Source: Amyelois transitella (lineage: Eukaryota > Arthropoda > Insecta > Lepidoptera > Pyralidae). From it: a stretch of 64,000 nucleotides of DNA. This document shows, one piece after another, positions 36,801 to 49,200 of the stretch. Position 1 is the first letter of the stretch. The number at the start of each line of letters is the position of its first letter. The notes under the pieces are model-generated. The model did no database searches and was not told the DNA's origin. It was given only the letters and a program-made list of their open reading frames with translations. Where the stretch lies: positions 8,237,501 through 8,301,500 of the forward strand of contig NC_083505.1 of the NCBI RefSeq assembly GCF_032362555.1, read 5' to 3'. A program made the position numbers and the translations under genes.

Positions 36801-39800
36801 AAATATTTGGATTTATTTCTTAATGGGATACAAGGTTTCACTTATGCCGTCAATACGCGAGTGTAGAGTAGTGGCGGAACAGACATTGTGTCAATGCGTC
36901 AGTTGTGTGGTTTCCAGAACAGGAGAATACAACCACTACACTCTCTTCCTCAAACAGTAGCAGTTCCGTTATTATAATGAATTCGCTACCAACAAAGAAA
37001 ATTTAATACGATTGTGTTAATTATACTTATTATCAGTTAATTAGAAACCGATTACCCATGACCACGAAATATACTTCCGTTTATTGTTACTTATTTTTGA
37101 GATTAGATTTTAAGATAAGATTATGACGTAAATGATAATAAAACTATGCATTCCTTTCATTAACTTTAATATGATATTTTAGCTCATATTTTCATGGATG
37201 ACGCTTTTGAAATATCAGACCACAGTTCTGAGGAATCGCAAGTGAATTCGTTTGTTAAATGTCTGGTGAATACTATGGATGAAGCGGCTTCAGAAGTACA
37301 CGTAACCAATGTCAGGTTAAGGGCTCCCAAGAAATTCCCCACGCCATACGGTGGCCAACTTGTTTGGACACTGCCTGGGAAGAACAAGTTAATATGCCAT
37401 ATGAAGGATAAGGCTAAAATAAGACATAGGAAGCGTTGGTCGCAGGTAAGAGAAAAAACGTTAAAGAATGAAAATAGTGCAACTAAATAAATGAAAGTAA
37501 AAATCCGTGAGTCATTTATTCATTCATATAATGACGTGTGATATACACGGGGTAGATAGAGCCAGCAGCTTTGAAAGACTGATACGCCACGGTTAGCTGT
37601 TAGGTCTAATGATAGAATTGAGATTCAAAAAGTGAGAGGTTGCTAGCCCACCGCCTAAAGAGAAGAATCTCAAGTTTATAAGCCTATCCCTTAGTTGCCT
37701 AATTTACGTTTTTAGATAATTACTAACGACATGAAATCCGCTCAGAGTATGTATGAGGCGAAATGCGAGGTGAGGCCTTTAAAGGCTATAACTTTAAAGG
37801 CTTTCTTACAAATAAAGTTTATAGAAAGATCACATAAACGGAAATAATTATTCAGGCAGAGATTAGGTACTTCGGACTTACAAAGGTTTTTAAATATTTA
37901 TTTATTCGCATTTATTTTAGTAAATAATTGTAAGTGATGTAAGTAATTATTGTCGCTATTGTAGGTGATGTACATGTACTACCTGCTCGGCCACCGCCTT
38001 ATGGATCTGCCGATCTCTATCGACCGCAAAGAGGTGATCGCAGAGAATACCTACCTCCTTGCGCTGGATGGAGATATCGACTTCCAACCGTCCGCTGTCA
38101 CGCTGCTAGTCGATTTGATGAAGAAAGATAAGAACTTGGGTGCGGCCTGCGGTCGTATCCATCCTGTTGGCTCGGGTTAGTTATATTGCGATGTACAGTC
38201 ATGCAGAGAAACCTGACCCCAAAGGTTTTGGTTTGTATCAAAGGGGGGTTTTGGTTTGTATCACTATTCTTTGCCATTAACTCTAGATAACCATAATAAT
38301 ACACGTATTACTTTTTTTCGGACATTTTCGTTAGAGTTTATTTATCTATGCTACAAACTGGACGGATTCCTGTTATAAGATGATATTTTGAATCGCTTTT
38401 GGAAATTAGTTTCTTTTAAAAGATACTATAGGTACCACAGATATACAGCTAAACACGCATAAATATGTACTTACATCTCTTTATCTCATAAATTAAATAT
38501 TATTTGTAGAGTTGATTAATACCTCTTAATATAGAAAATGACAGGAAAAGATCATAAAAAAGATTATATAAAGAAATTTTAATACATTCAATGTGCAGGC
38601 TTCATGGCGTGGTACCAGATGTTCGAGTACGCCATCGGCCATTGGCTGCAGAAGGCGACTGAACACATGATCGGCTGCGTACTCTGTAGTCCCGGATGCT
38701 TCTCCCTCTTCAGAGGAAAGGCTTTGATGGATGACAACGTGATGAGAAAATATACGTTAACCTCACATGAAGCTCGGCATTACGTGCAATACGATCAAGG
38801 TAAAGACTTTATTGACAGAATATCTATCAAGTACCTAACCTAAGCGATTGTGATCCACTGTCCGGTGATACTCGGTTTTGCCACTGCTTAGTGACTAGTA
38901 TTTGTTTCAATTTGCATCAAAATAATTTTATTTACTTGTTCTTTCTTTACCTAATAACTCGGTGAACCTTGTAGCAATAGAAATCGGAATAATATATGAA
39001 CCGAATTTATGCTTGTAGCCAATAGTTGCTCGAGTTGTCCATTAAGACTTCCTTGTTTGTTTATAATATCTTTATTGCACAGATTTGCTTATTAGTTCAA
39101 TTCTTATAAGAAAATATTGTTTTATTCTAGCAATTATTTGCTCAAGTTAAATTAAACTTTCAGGAGAAGATCGTTGGCTTTGCACCCTACTTCTTCAACG
39201 TGGTTACAGGGTGGAGTATTCCGCCGCATCTGACGCCTACACACATTGTCCTGAGAGGTTCGACGAGTTCTACAATCAGCGCCGTCGCTGGGTGCCATCC
39301 ACCATGGCCAATATCCTGGATCTTCTTGTTGACTACAAACACACTGTGAAAGTCAACGATAGTATTTCTACTTTGTATATTATGTATCAGGTAAGGATTC
39401 CGCGAAGCTGCCAAGTTTTATGAAGTAGTTGATTAAATTCGTGCACCTGAAACCCGCTATCTTCAATTAAATATAGGTACATTTAGTTGAAAGTTATCTA
39501 CTTCTTGTTTGTTTGTAAACTCTTTAGTTCACATAAATAATATAACAAATTACAAAACAGTCATTAGATTAAGAAGAATGTGTACAATGGCGGACTTATC
39601 ACAATCGGTATTTCTTGCAGTCAACCGAACTTCTTGTACTCAATAATTTTGTTACTACAAACTAATATTGCAAACTTGGATACATTCACATTTTAGTTTA
39701 ATGCACTTGTGAATCTTGGTTCAACTTAATATTATAACGAATGAAATTTTAAAAAATTGAATAAATTAAAAGAAAGATGTAGTCTCTTTCTATATCAGAG

Positions 39801-42800
39801 CTAAGCAGGCTAAAGCTAAGATCAGAGATTTTTGTGATCGCAAAATTTTCTCGTTTCCAGATATTCCTCATGGTAGGCACGGTGCTGGGCCCCGGCACCA
39901 TTTTCCTGATGATGGTGGGCGCTATGAATGCGATCACCGGCATAAGCAATATTGACGCCCTCATTTTAAACCTCATACCCATCGCCATCTACATCACAGT
40001 CTGCATGACATGCAAGTCAAATGTACAGGTAAATAGATTTTTAAATTGACTTATTTTTGTTTGTTTTTAAATGTAGACATTAATTGCTTATGTAAATTAA
40101 GATTCTAAAGTAAAAGAACTCATAGATATTAATTGTGGATTAGTTATCCGCTACCTTTCGTTACTGTTTAAATGTTTTAATATCCTTCCTAAAGTTATTA
40201 CTACATATTCTATAACATATATAACATATTAAACTTTATATGTATTAGAACATTTAAAAAATAAGGAAAGGTATAAGTCATTATAATCATAAGTCATTAA
40301 AATCCGTATGACAACTTTTGCAAAATACGTCCAGAACTTTCGGCTGCGAATTTGAGAACTCGACTGATTCTAAACTACTTAATTAATAGAAACACTGATC
40401 TTTATCATAGATTATATATAAATATGCCATCATTCTTCCTCAACAGATTTTCCTGGCTAACGCAATAACGTGCGCATACGCAATGGTAATGATGCTTGTA
40501 ATCGTAGGCATAGCTCTACAGATAACAGAAGACGGCTGGCTAGCGCCATCTAGTATCTTCACCGTGGTAACTTTTGCCTCTTTCTTCTTGACGGCAGTCA
40601 TGCACCCTCAAGAAATAATATGCCTATTGTACTTGGGAGTGTACTACATAACCATTCCAAGCATGTACATGTTGCTGATCATTTATTCTCTGTGCAACTT
40701 GAACAATGTTACTTGGGGTACCAGGGAAATTGCCCAAAAGAAATCTGCTAAGGTGAGCAAAGTCGACTTTCTTTTGGTTCTATCAATTTGATGAATAAAC
40801 GTTAATTTCTACGCCTTCTATAGCCAATTCACTTTATTATTTGAACAAAAAATGTTCTATGTGTTACTGTGTGCACATAAAAAACATACACAAAGTTGAA
40901 ATTTGTTATTTTAGAGCTCACCTATTTCCTATGCTTCTCATAATATTGCTATATTATATTATTACCCTTATTTAATGCAAGTAATTTTAAATGTCTCAAC
41001 ATGTTTTGATAGGAATTGGAAATGGAAAAGAAGGAAGTCGAAGAAGCTAAGAAGAAGATGGATAGTAACGCTGTTATGAAATGGCTCGGGAAGTCTGAAG
41101 AGGAGAGCGGGTCCATAGAGTGTGGTGTTTCGGGGCTGTTCCGTTGTATGTGCTGCACTAACCCCAAAGACCACAAAGAAGACTTGCATTTACTTCAAAT
41201 TAGCACCGCCATTGAGAAGATGGAGAGGAAATTGGATTCTCTGTAAGTATAAGTCGGTTTTAGAATAAAATAGGACAAATATCTAATGAATCGCTTAATA
41301 CCTATCATATAATCGTGTATATTTAAAATATTATATGTGAAAATTCCAGTGGAGCAACTAGCGAGCCTGTAGAAGCACCTCGACGGCGGTCGTCGATAGG
41401 GCTTCGGCGAGAGTCCGCCAGGAGGGAGTCGATGGGGATGCGCCGCGAGTCGCTTAATATTCTACAGGAGTACGCTGATAGCGATGACTCTACCGATATA
41501 CCCAAGGTTTGGAAAACTTTAATTCTTTTTATACAATAACGAAACCGCTGTAATGCCTTCAATATACGGGAACTTGATCAAATTTGGACAGGGATCCAAA
41601 TGTTGTCCGATATTTCGTCGAACCAGGTAAACTGGAGTAAAATTACCGACATTGAAGAAATTTTCATCTTATATTAAATTTAATTTTCTCATGATAATTG
41701 TATGCATAAAGTAATAGAATTTTAACTTTAACTTTTTTCTATACATTTTTTTATTTTATAGGAAGAAAGAGATGATTTAGTCAATCCATATTGGATTGAA
41801 GACCCTGGACTACAGAAAGGAGAAGTTGATTTCCTGTTGACAGCCGAAATTGAGTTCTGGAAGGATTTGATCGACACGTACTTGAGACCTATTGAAGAAA
41901 ATAAAGAAGAACAGGTAATATTAAGAAATGAATAAACTGTATCTTAAGTTTGACAATTGTTTTGTGTTGATAGGACATTTTATAAATCCTCACGTGGTTT
42001 GAATTATCTCTGTGCTTAAAGTAAAATTACGGCAAGAGTTTTGTCTGAGTATGGATAAATATATAGGTTACCGTCAGTGTGAGATTTGTTCTCAAGGGTT
42101 CCGTAGATTATGACTATCTAGAGACAAAAGATAAAGGTGACAAACCGGGGCATCTTTAACCACGATTATGAATTAGGTAAGTCAGGGTTTTCACGAAACG
42201 ACATTCGCAACCTTTACAGGGAACATAAAATGTTATCGTTATTAAACCAGGAGGAAGAAAAAGCTTATAAAACATGTTAACGAAATCGTTAAATGTTATA
42301 ATACCTTCTTTAGAGATATTAAAAGGTGAACAAACAAAACAACGCAAAACTTTAATACGTCATTTTATAGATCGACGAACTTGTTTGGCTCGAAAACTTT
42401 TTGGGAGACATTATGAGTCTGTATACTACATTCTCCTCAACAGGAACGCATCAAAACCGACTTGAAAAACTTGCGCAACACCATGGTGTTCGCGTTCATA
42501 ATGCTAAACTCCCTGTTTGTGCTCACAATATTCCTGCTGCAACTCAATCAAGACCAACTCCACATCCGCTGGCCGCTGGGAGAGTCGGTGGTTATTACTT
42601 ATGATGATGATATGAATATTGTAAGTTTACTTTTTATTTCGTTTTATTGTCTATCATATTTTAATAGTCATGCATTTCATGATCTATTTTACACACACGC
42701 CACACGGTCATTTGACGGAAATTTACAAAGCATATGTTTTATCTTCCTTCAGGTAGATTGGTCGACAGAAGACGACGATTATGCATTATAGATCCTAATT

Positions 42801-45438
42801 TATAATAAACGGGAACGAATGCTTTTACAACTTTGATGAGACTTGACCGTAATATAGCTTTTCAGCAGAATATCTAATCACAGTTTACATGCGAGCGACG
42901 CCGCGGGCGGAAGAAAGCCAATTATGTATTTATTATTATTAATTCATTTATATGTTTCGATCGTCAGGTTAATCTGAACCGAGAGTACCTAATGTTGGAG
43001 CCGATCGGGTCTTTATTCCTCATATTCTTCGGGTCGGTGATGGTGATCCAATTCACCGCCATGTTGTTCCACCGGCTCGGAACCCTCACGCATCTGCTGG
43101 CGACCGTTCAGCTCAATTGGTTCTTCACTAAGAGGGTAATTTGTTTGTTTGTAATATCTTTATTGCACAGAAATTTACACAGTTACACGAAATAGTACCT
43201 ACATCGTTATAAATGTTTTGTTTGGGGGAAGATACATTTTTCGTGCGACAAAATCTGCGTCGGGCACGGGGGGCTGAGAGGCAGGTGTGACAGATTATTT
43301 CAGTTTAACCGATGTCTTTTACTTTGCAAAGAATTAAATATATGGCTGACACGAATTTGACTTTCGACGAACTAAACTTAGGATGTCTTATAATAATATA
43401 GCTAAAACTGTACACGCTAATGCACAATATAGGTAGTCATCAAATCATAGGTAAGGTCCATTTACCATTGAAAGTCAAACCAAAGATTTCCATGTATTCG
43501 TGTGCCTGAAAACGTACTAAAAAACCTTATTATTCTAGCCCGAAGATACAACAGATCACGCGAAGATCGAGCGCGAAGCCATTATCTTGGCGAAGAACAT
43601 GCAAAAGGTGGACATGAGTGATTTGGACGGAAGAATTGACGACGACAAGGATGTGACCCGGAGGAAAACTTTACATGCTCTAGACAAGGCCAGAGTCACG
43701 AAGAGCAACGTGTTCAATTTAGACGAAAACTTTAAGAGGCGCATGACCATATTGGAAAACGCTGATCCGAGTAAGATTTTTTATTGTTTTTTAGATAATT
43801 CGTTCAATAATGAGAAGTGCCGTGTGGTTCCCGGCACCAATACAAAAAGAATAGGACCACTCCATCTCTTTCCCATGGATGTCGTAAAAGGCGACTAAGG
43901 GATAGGCATAAAAACTTGGGATTCTTTTCTAGGCGATGGGCTAGCAACCTGTCACTATTTGAATCTCAATTCTATCATTAAATTAAAAAGCTGAACGTGG
44001 CCATTCTGTCTTTTCAAGACTGGTGCCTCTGTCTACCCCGCAAGGGATATAGACGTGACCATATGTATATATGTAATGAGAATAAGAGAATGATTAATAT
44101 ATAGTGATTAATATAATTTCTATAATAGAAAGAATATTATAATTGATATCATAGGGATATTGATGTAAAAGAAACCAGTTATTCTATATGATTTTGTGAC
44201 GCATAACGCATTGGGCGCTGCCTTTCTTAACTACCTACAAAATTTATTTAGTGTTCCTTTACTAGCGCCGTTGATCTATCCTACCACCATCAATGACTCT
44301 AACAATCTTCCGGTTATACGAGACGAATCATAGGATGCGCTGGTCTCGCGTTAGCTTCCTCTAACAGCGCACCCTCCCTTGACTCCCTACTTTAATTCGT
44401 ACAGATCTCGCTCAGTAACAAGGTTCACTTTCTCGGCGCCGCAGATTTATACGAATTTTCACGAACGTACAGATACGTTGAAATGAATTTTAATTGTTAT
44501 ATTAACAGAAGTGTTATCGGGTCTCCCGTGGCTGGGCGGCGACGTGGCGGCGCGCCGCGCCACGCTGCGCGCGCTGCAGACGCGGCGCGACTCGCTGGCC
44601 GACAAGCGCCGCTCCGCGCTGCCCGCCCGGCCCTCCGGCGACGACTTCCTGTACGGAGTGCCCGGCACTTCCGTAAGTATCGCCAACCTGCTGTTACCTC
44701 CAACAGAACCCAGGTGTAATAGTTGAGCCGTTGGCCCTAGTTTGCCGTGGTTGGGCGACAATGCTTTAGATGCCATGACCTTCCGAAGAGAAATTATGTA
44801 TCTAGATAAGTTTACATTATTTGGTGGAGTATCTTTATCTTTGAGAAAGCTCTCTTCCAGCTGTTGCTTTTCGAAGTCTGGGATCTGTCTTTGATATTTT
44901 TTGAATAAGTGAAGAGAGGTTATTACAGTAGAGCGACTACGGTACGATTACGGTACTACGATTGGACCATGATTATACATCTAATTGCCTGAATGTGCAG
45001 ATTTCCCCGCGATGTTTCTCTTTATCGTTAGAGCATCGGCACAAAATAATCTACATAAGTCTGTTAAAAGTCATTGATCCTTGGCTGAGATGAGATTTGC
45101 CTCCATGCACGTCGCGTATTTTGATCGGGCACTTTATCGATTCGACCACCAATGCCGAGGTATTATTTGTTAAATATATACATACATACATACATAAACT
45201 CACGCCTCTTTCCCGGAGGGGTAGGCAGAGACTACCTCTTTCCACTATGGAAAGAGGTTAAATATATGCTTTCACTTATTGTATTATTCATTTATTAATT
45301 TCCTTTCAGGGAATCCGGCCTAGACGGGATACAGCGGCGAGCGTGTACGTGAACAACGCGTATGAACCCGCCCTCGACAGCGACGAAGACGAAGCACCGA
45401 GGCAAAGCATTGTGCGCTTTAGAGAAAATTACGCCTAA
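30877..45438 (+). CDS. CHS-B: Chitin synthase B (CHS-B / CHS2, gut type)
   Basis: Exons: 30877-30980, 32130-32374, 32785-32951, 33324-33657, 34131-34330, 35279-35594, 35740-35960, 36368-36450, 36609-36760, 37183-37445, 37965-38175, 38599-38799, 39164-39390, 39861-40028, 40447-40752, 41013-41242, 41350-41506, 41762-41914, 42444-42620, 42968-43135, 43539-43770, 44509-44672, 45310-45438. These sum to 1535 aa, close to the family's usual ~1525. It polymerises UDP-GlcNAc into chitin at the apical membrane of midgut cells for the peritrophic matrix. Order: N-terminal membrane segments, catalytic domain (CATMWHE 561-567, DGD 730-732, EDR 834-836, QRRRW 871-875), five membrane spans, T-WGTRE (1053-1058), a charged helix, then more spans. 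Assigned B because the neighbouring copy has the CHS-A N-terminus and the B copy lacks a second version of the 177-bp exon 42444-42620. AATAAA at 45653. Confidence 0.95.
31345..31480 (-). repeat. Interspersed repeat in CHS-B intron 1
   Basis: Begins 'aatcctaatattataaatgc' and contains 'aattgaaccgattacgatga' and 'aaatttggtatgtaggtagc'. It is the opposite-strand relative of the 27671-27890 element. Confidence 0.6.
33030..33240 (-). repeat. Degraded family-A retroelement end in CHS-B intron 3
   Basis: A CATA-rich start, then 'cagagggtagacagagacta', then a decayed coding remnant ending near 'catcaagggacgttcgtatt', the counterpart of the LDQIKDVL region. Confidence 0.55.
35990..36111 (+). pseudogene. 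Decayed tandem duplicate of CHS-B exon 7
   Basis: It lies 29 bp after true exon 7 (35740-35960). It matches both ends of that exon, from 'ttacgtaggtcccggtatgg' to the cluster 'tggtacaacggcc', 'gaacagatctcatgatgag' and a GAG/GTAAGA donor. About 99 bp of the middle is missing. A stop codon (36036-36038) sits at the deletion junction in the expected frame, so inclusion would truncate the enzyme. Confidence 0.85.
37530..37705 (-). repeat. Family-B repeat, partial, CHS-B intron 10
   Basis: Contains 'tgaaagactgatacgccacg', 'aatgatagaattgagattca' and 'ttgctagcccaccgcctaaa'. The head third is missing. Confidence 0.7.
43815..44072 (+). repeat. Family-B repeat, full length, forward orientation, CHS-B intron 21
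   Basis: Reads from a hairpin-forming head (GTGCCGTGTGGTTCCCGGCAC) through 'gtaaaaggcgactaaggga' and 'tcttttcaagactggtgcct' to an ATGTAT-rich tail. This copy defines the family orientation: head, body, microsatellite tail. Confidence 0.85.
45177..45255 (-). repeat. Family-A retroelement tail in CHS-B intron 22
   Basis: (CATA)n, then 'aaactcacgcctctttcccg' and 'gaggggtaggcagagactac'. It is the reverse complement of the SAYPSGKEA-stop end plus microsatellite. Confidence 0.75.
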
Positions 45439-46004
45439 TATTCGTATTAAAGATTGCCTATGAATTAATGGCAATCATCTCAGCCGAGAAGTCCACTGTC
45501 GGATAGGTAAAGGATATTTCTAAACATTTACACCTCGACCAGTCGGAAACAGCACGAATCCAGCGTTTCTCGCTGGATTCGGGGTTCCTAGAGAATCGAC
45601 TATTCAAATATGTGAGTTTGTTTATTTGATGAATGAAAAACGTAGTTATTGGAATAAATATTTAATTAATTTACAAGTGTTTTTAATTTTGTAGTACTCT
45701 TTAAACCATATGATTTTTTAATTTATTAATTTCGTGAATGGTGGTTATTGTTATCTTGACTTGCTTTCACACTTTTTAAAAAAAAATTTGTTTCATTTCA
45801 CTTCAACATTATTAACCCTATTGAAAAATTAGTTTTGTTTACTATGAAACACATAGAAAACAAATATTTACAAAAAAAAAACCGGAAGGACATGACATTC
45901 TCTACAGACTCAGTTGATCTAATTTAAATGGCTTATAAATTCTTTCCTAAATAGACTTTAATCAAATTGATATCTTTACGGAAAAACCCAGGGCACAGCA
46001 CTAG
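45439..46004. other. CHS-B 3' UTR and spacer before CHS-A
   Basis: CHS-B polyadenylation signal AATAAA at 45653-45658. The rest is AT-rich and must hold the first CHS-A promoter if the GC-rich block at 46005 is its leader exon. Confidence 0.55.
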
Positions 46005-46218
46005 TCATAGTCACCCAAGTCCGTAGGAAAACGAGAGCGAGTGAGGGGTCGGCTGATGTCGACAGGCGCAGGCGCAGGCAGTGAGCGCGCGGCGACCTTA
46101 CCGACCGCACGAGCGCACCATGCGCGCGCACACCGCGAGTGAATACCACCCTAACATACAATATAGTGAAGTGACACTAAGGATTTCCACATTTAAACCC
46201 CGCTGGAGCTCGATTTAA
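46005..46218 (+). promoter_or_regulatory. CHS-A: Probable CHS-A 5' UTR exon / first promoter
   Basis: A GC- and CpG-rich block in AT-rich surroundings, ending in a consensus donor (GATTTAA/GTAAGT at 46218/46219). The exon's left edge is a guess. It contains a 32-codon upstream open frame starting at 46120, whose TAA is the last three bases before the donor (46216-46218). The position between CHS-B and the first CHS-A coding exon fits a leader exon. Confidence 0.5.
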
Positions 46219-49200
46219 GTAAGTAATCTTAAAATAAAACTCTCGCTCTTTTCTTCTTTATTATGACCTTTAATGACAAATCGTACGCGATCAGCTGCGA
46301 AAGTTACATTGGGTGTAAGAGGTATGTCTCCTTACAAAAATTTAATATAATTTTTGTAAATCTGTTAAGTATGTATTCTTGTTACTGAATAATGGTTAGA
46401 TATATTTTATTTAGGTGTGTTTAGTCAACTTACCTACTAAAGAAAAGTGACATGATTTCTCTTTCGAAAGTTTCGAAATCGTTATGTTAACGTGAAATCC
46501 GTAATAATACGACAACAACAAAGACATTTAGTTAGATATTAAATCCATCATTTGACAAAATGTATATAATTTTAACTCTGTGTCATATCTAGTCTTTTTA
46601 GCAATCATAAACAAAAGTGAATGTGGGCGGCATTGGTATGGGAGAAGTGAGAATGGGAAACAAAGAGCTGACAATTCCTACCTATATCTTGACCTCTAAC
46701 AATTTAATTATAAATCAGAATCGGTAATAGCAATAGATAGACTTCAGATTGCATATACTTCATTGAATGTACATCTATACTAATATAATAAAGCTGAAGA
46801 GTTTGTTTGTTAACGCGCTAATCTCAGGAACTACTGGTTCGAATTGAAAAAATATTTTTGCGTTGAATAAACCATTTATCAAGGAAGGCTTTAGGCTATA
46901 TAACATCACGCTGCAACTATAAGGCGCAAAGAATTAATGGAATATGAGAAAAAAACGGGGGGTGAAAAAATTATTCATCCTTGAGATCTTCAATGATGCC
47001 CAAAATAACTATTCCACGCGGACGAAATCGCGGGCAAAGCCAGTCTGAGATAATTTAACATTCAATGACCGAAATTTGAAACGAAAATTCAATCATTAAC
47101 TGCAATCGTTGTTGGGAAAACACTTAAACTAATATCTTTCTCTATTTGTCGTTTTTTAAATTCGAAGGACATGAATTTGATAAGACGGGGTATATTTGTC
47201 TCAAAACTTATTCGCGCTACACACATACATATATCAACGTCTTTATTTCTGATTGGGTGGGCAGAATCAATAGTCAGTAATAGCCACGTTTAGCTTGATG
47301 AAGCTTAAACTACGTAATGAAAAATTATTTAGCAAAAATAAAAAAAACTGTATGTCATTCAGTTAGACGCTACATCTGATTAGAAATTATCAGGAAGGTC
47401 GTTTATACGTAACTTGGTATTCTGCTACCTAATTAAACAACGTGGAGCTCGAAGTTAACGCAGCGTGGCCGCCCTAAGGCCTCGCACACATCCGGTTCCG
47501 ACGGGGGTCGTTCTCACTAGCATTTCCGCGACAGCCTCAATTATTATATTTTGATAGCAAATTGTATTGCGCACACCAAAAAGTTTCACGCGCAAATTCG
47601 TGCAATAGACAACAAACATAAAACAACAGAGCCATCAATCTCAAGGAGAACGAAATGCCACGTTCAGCTGGAAGGTCTAATGATGGAATTGAAACAGGAA
47701 AAAGAAGAATGAAGTCACTTTTACTACCAAACTAACGTGATAACTTGCACAAGATGAATGTGCTTATTCTCTCTTCGCTCGTCTTTTACGACATCATAAT
47801 TTTCATAACACGAATGTGCCGTGAACCACACGGGACAAAAATTTATTTTGATAGCAAATTTGTGAAAAAAATATTGCGAATGTGCACTCACCGACCCGTT
47901 TCACGCGCAAATCCGTAATAATTGATTCTTGTAATTTTCCCAGTACTAACCACTTCTAAAAGGGAAACAGTTATTATTTAGAATTCGATGTATAAGATAC
48001 ACAGTCGACGGTAGTAACAAATTGCCGACAACGATAAAGAATAGTGTGAGTTTTCTGTAAGTAGCATAATCTACATACAATTTAAACTTCTGTTTTCAAA
48101 TTTCTTCGAAGTAAACCAGGTTATTATAAGTACTACGATAATATCTCGCTTCGCACATAGTAAACATGCTAACCGCTTAACAAAACGCAATGTTGCATTA
48201 TGTGATCACGTCAATATTAAACGGTTATATAATTTCATAATCGAATAGGTAACCTTATAATTCTGATTGAATTAATAATGCAACTGGTAACTCTCACTCC
48301 GTGTAGCAATTGCTTTTTTTTACAAATCAATTAAGATAATTTAGTCATTCGCCCAAACATGTAACTAGATATTTGGTACTTTTTTGATACGAGTTAATAA
48401 GATACAGAATATCGAGTAAGGCAGTTAAAAAAAAAGAGAATAAGGTATCATACGATTAGGCACGCGAGGTAGGTTACATACATTATGGGTCTAGCTTGAT
48501 TTTTATGTCAGTAGTCTTTTAGATATTGATTTGAAGAACTGCCAAAGTGGAGATATGTCGGCAAGTGGAAAGAGCGCCTTGAATAATTGTAAAGGAACGA
48601 TCCTGGGAATACTCAAAGTTGAGAAGACAATACCGGCGATAATCAAGGATGGCGATTACTTAACATTGCAAATTGTTTTGAAACTCGTGTAAAGATAATA
48701 GTTTTTTTTAAATAAGATATAATATTATATTTACCCATTTTATTATTTATATAAGGACCTGCTTAATTTTGTTCTCGTAAAATGTGTCTTTGACCAAAGC
48801 AAATGAGACAGAAGAATTTCGTATATTGTCTCCCTGTTGTCAAACTAACTTATACTTATTATAAACACTCAAGCTGTTATGGTTTCAACAACTAGGTATT
48901 GCTCTGTATAAAAGACTTCAACGCACGTCGCCACTCTCGCCCACCGCTCACTCGCTGATTCGTCACTAATTGTGTCTTGACTATGTTGAATTATGAATAC
49001 TCTTTAGGTTAAACACTTCTTAAATAGATATTTCAAATAACAATAGTATACTTTTGTTCTTCAATTAATACCATGGCATATGACTTGTAGCAATTAATAT
49101 TTCACTTAGGTATATTTTTAAATTCAACATTCATACAAGCAGTTCTCCTTTTATTTTCTGTGTATCAGTATCAAATTTATTTACACAATATTGAACAACT

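Noticed and set aside
41915-42967. Second copy (20b-like) of the 177-bp exon 42444-42620 in CHS-B
   Set aside because: I looked in both flanking introns and saw no alternative copy; consistent with alternative exon 20 being a CHS-A feature.
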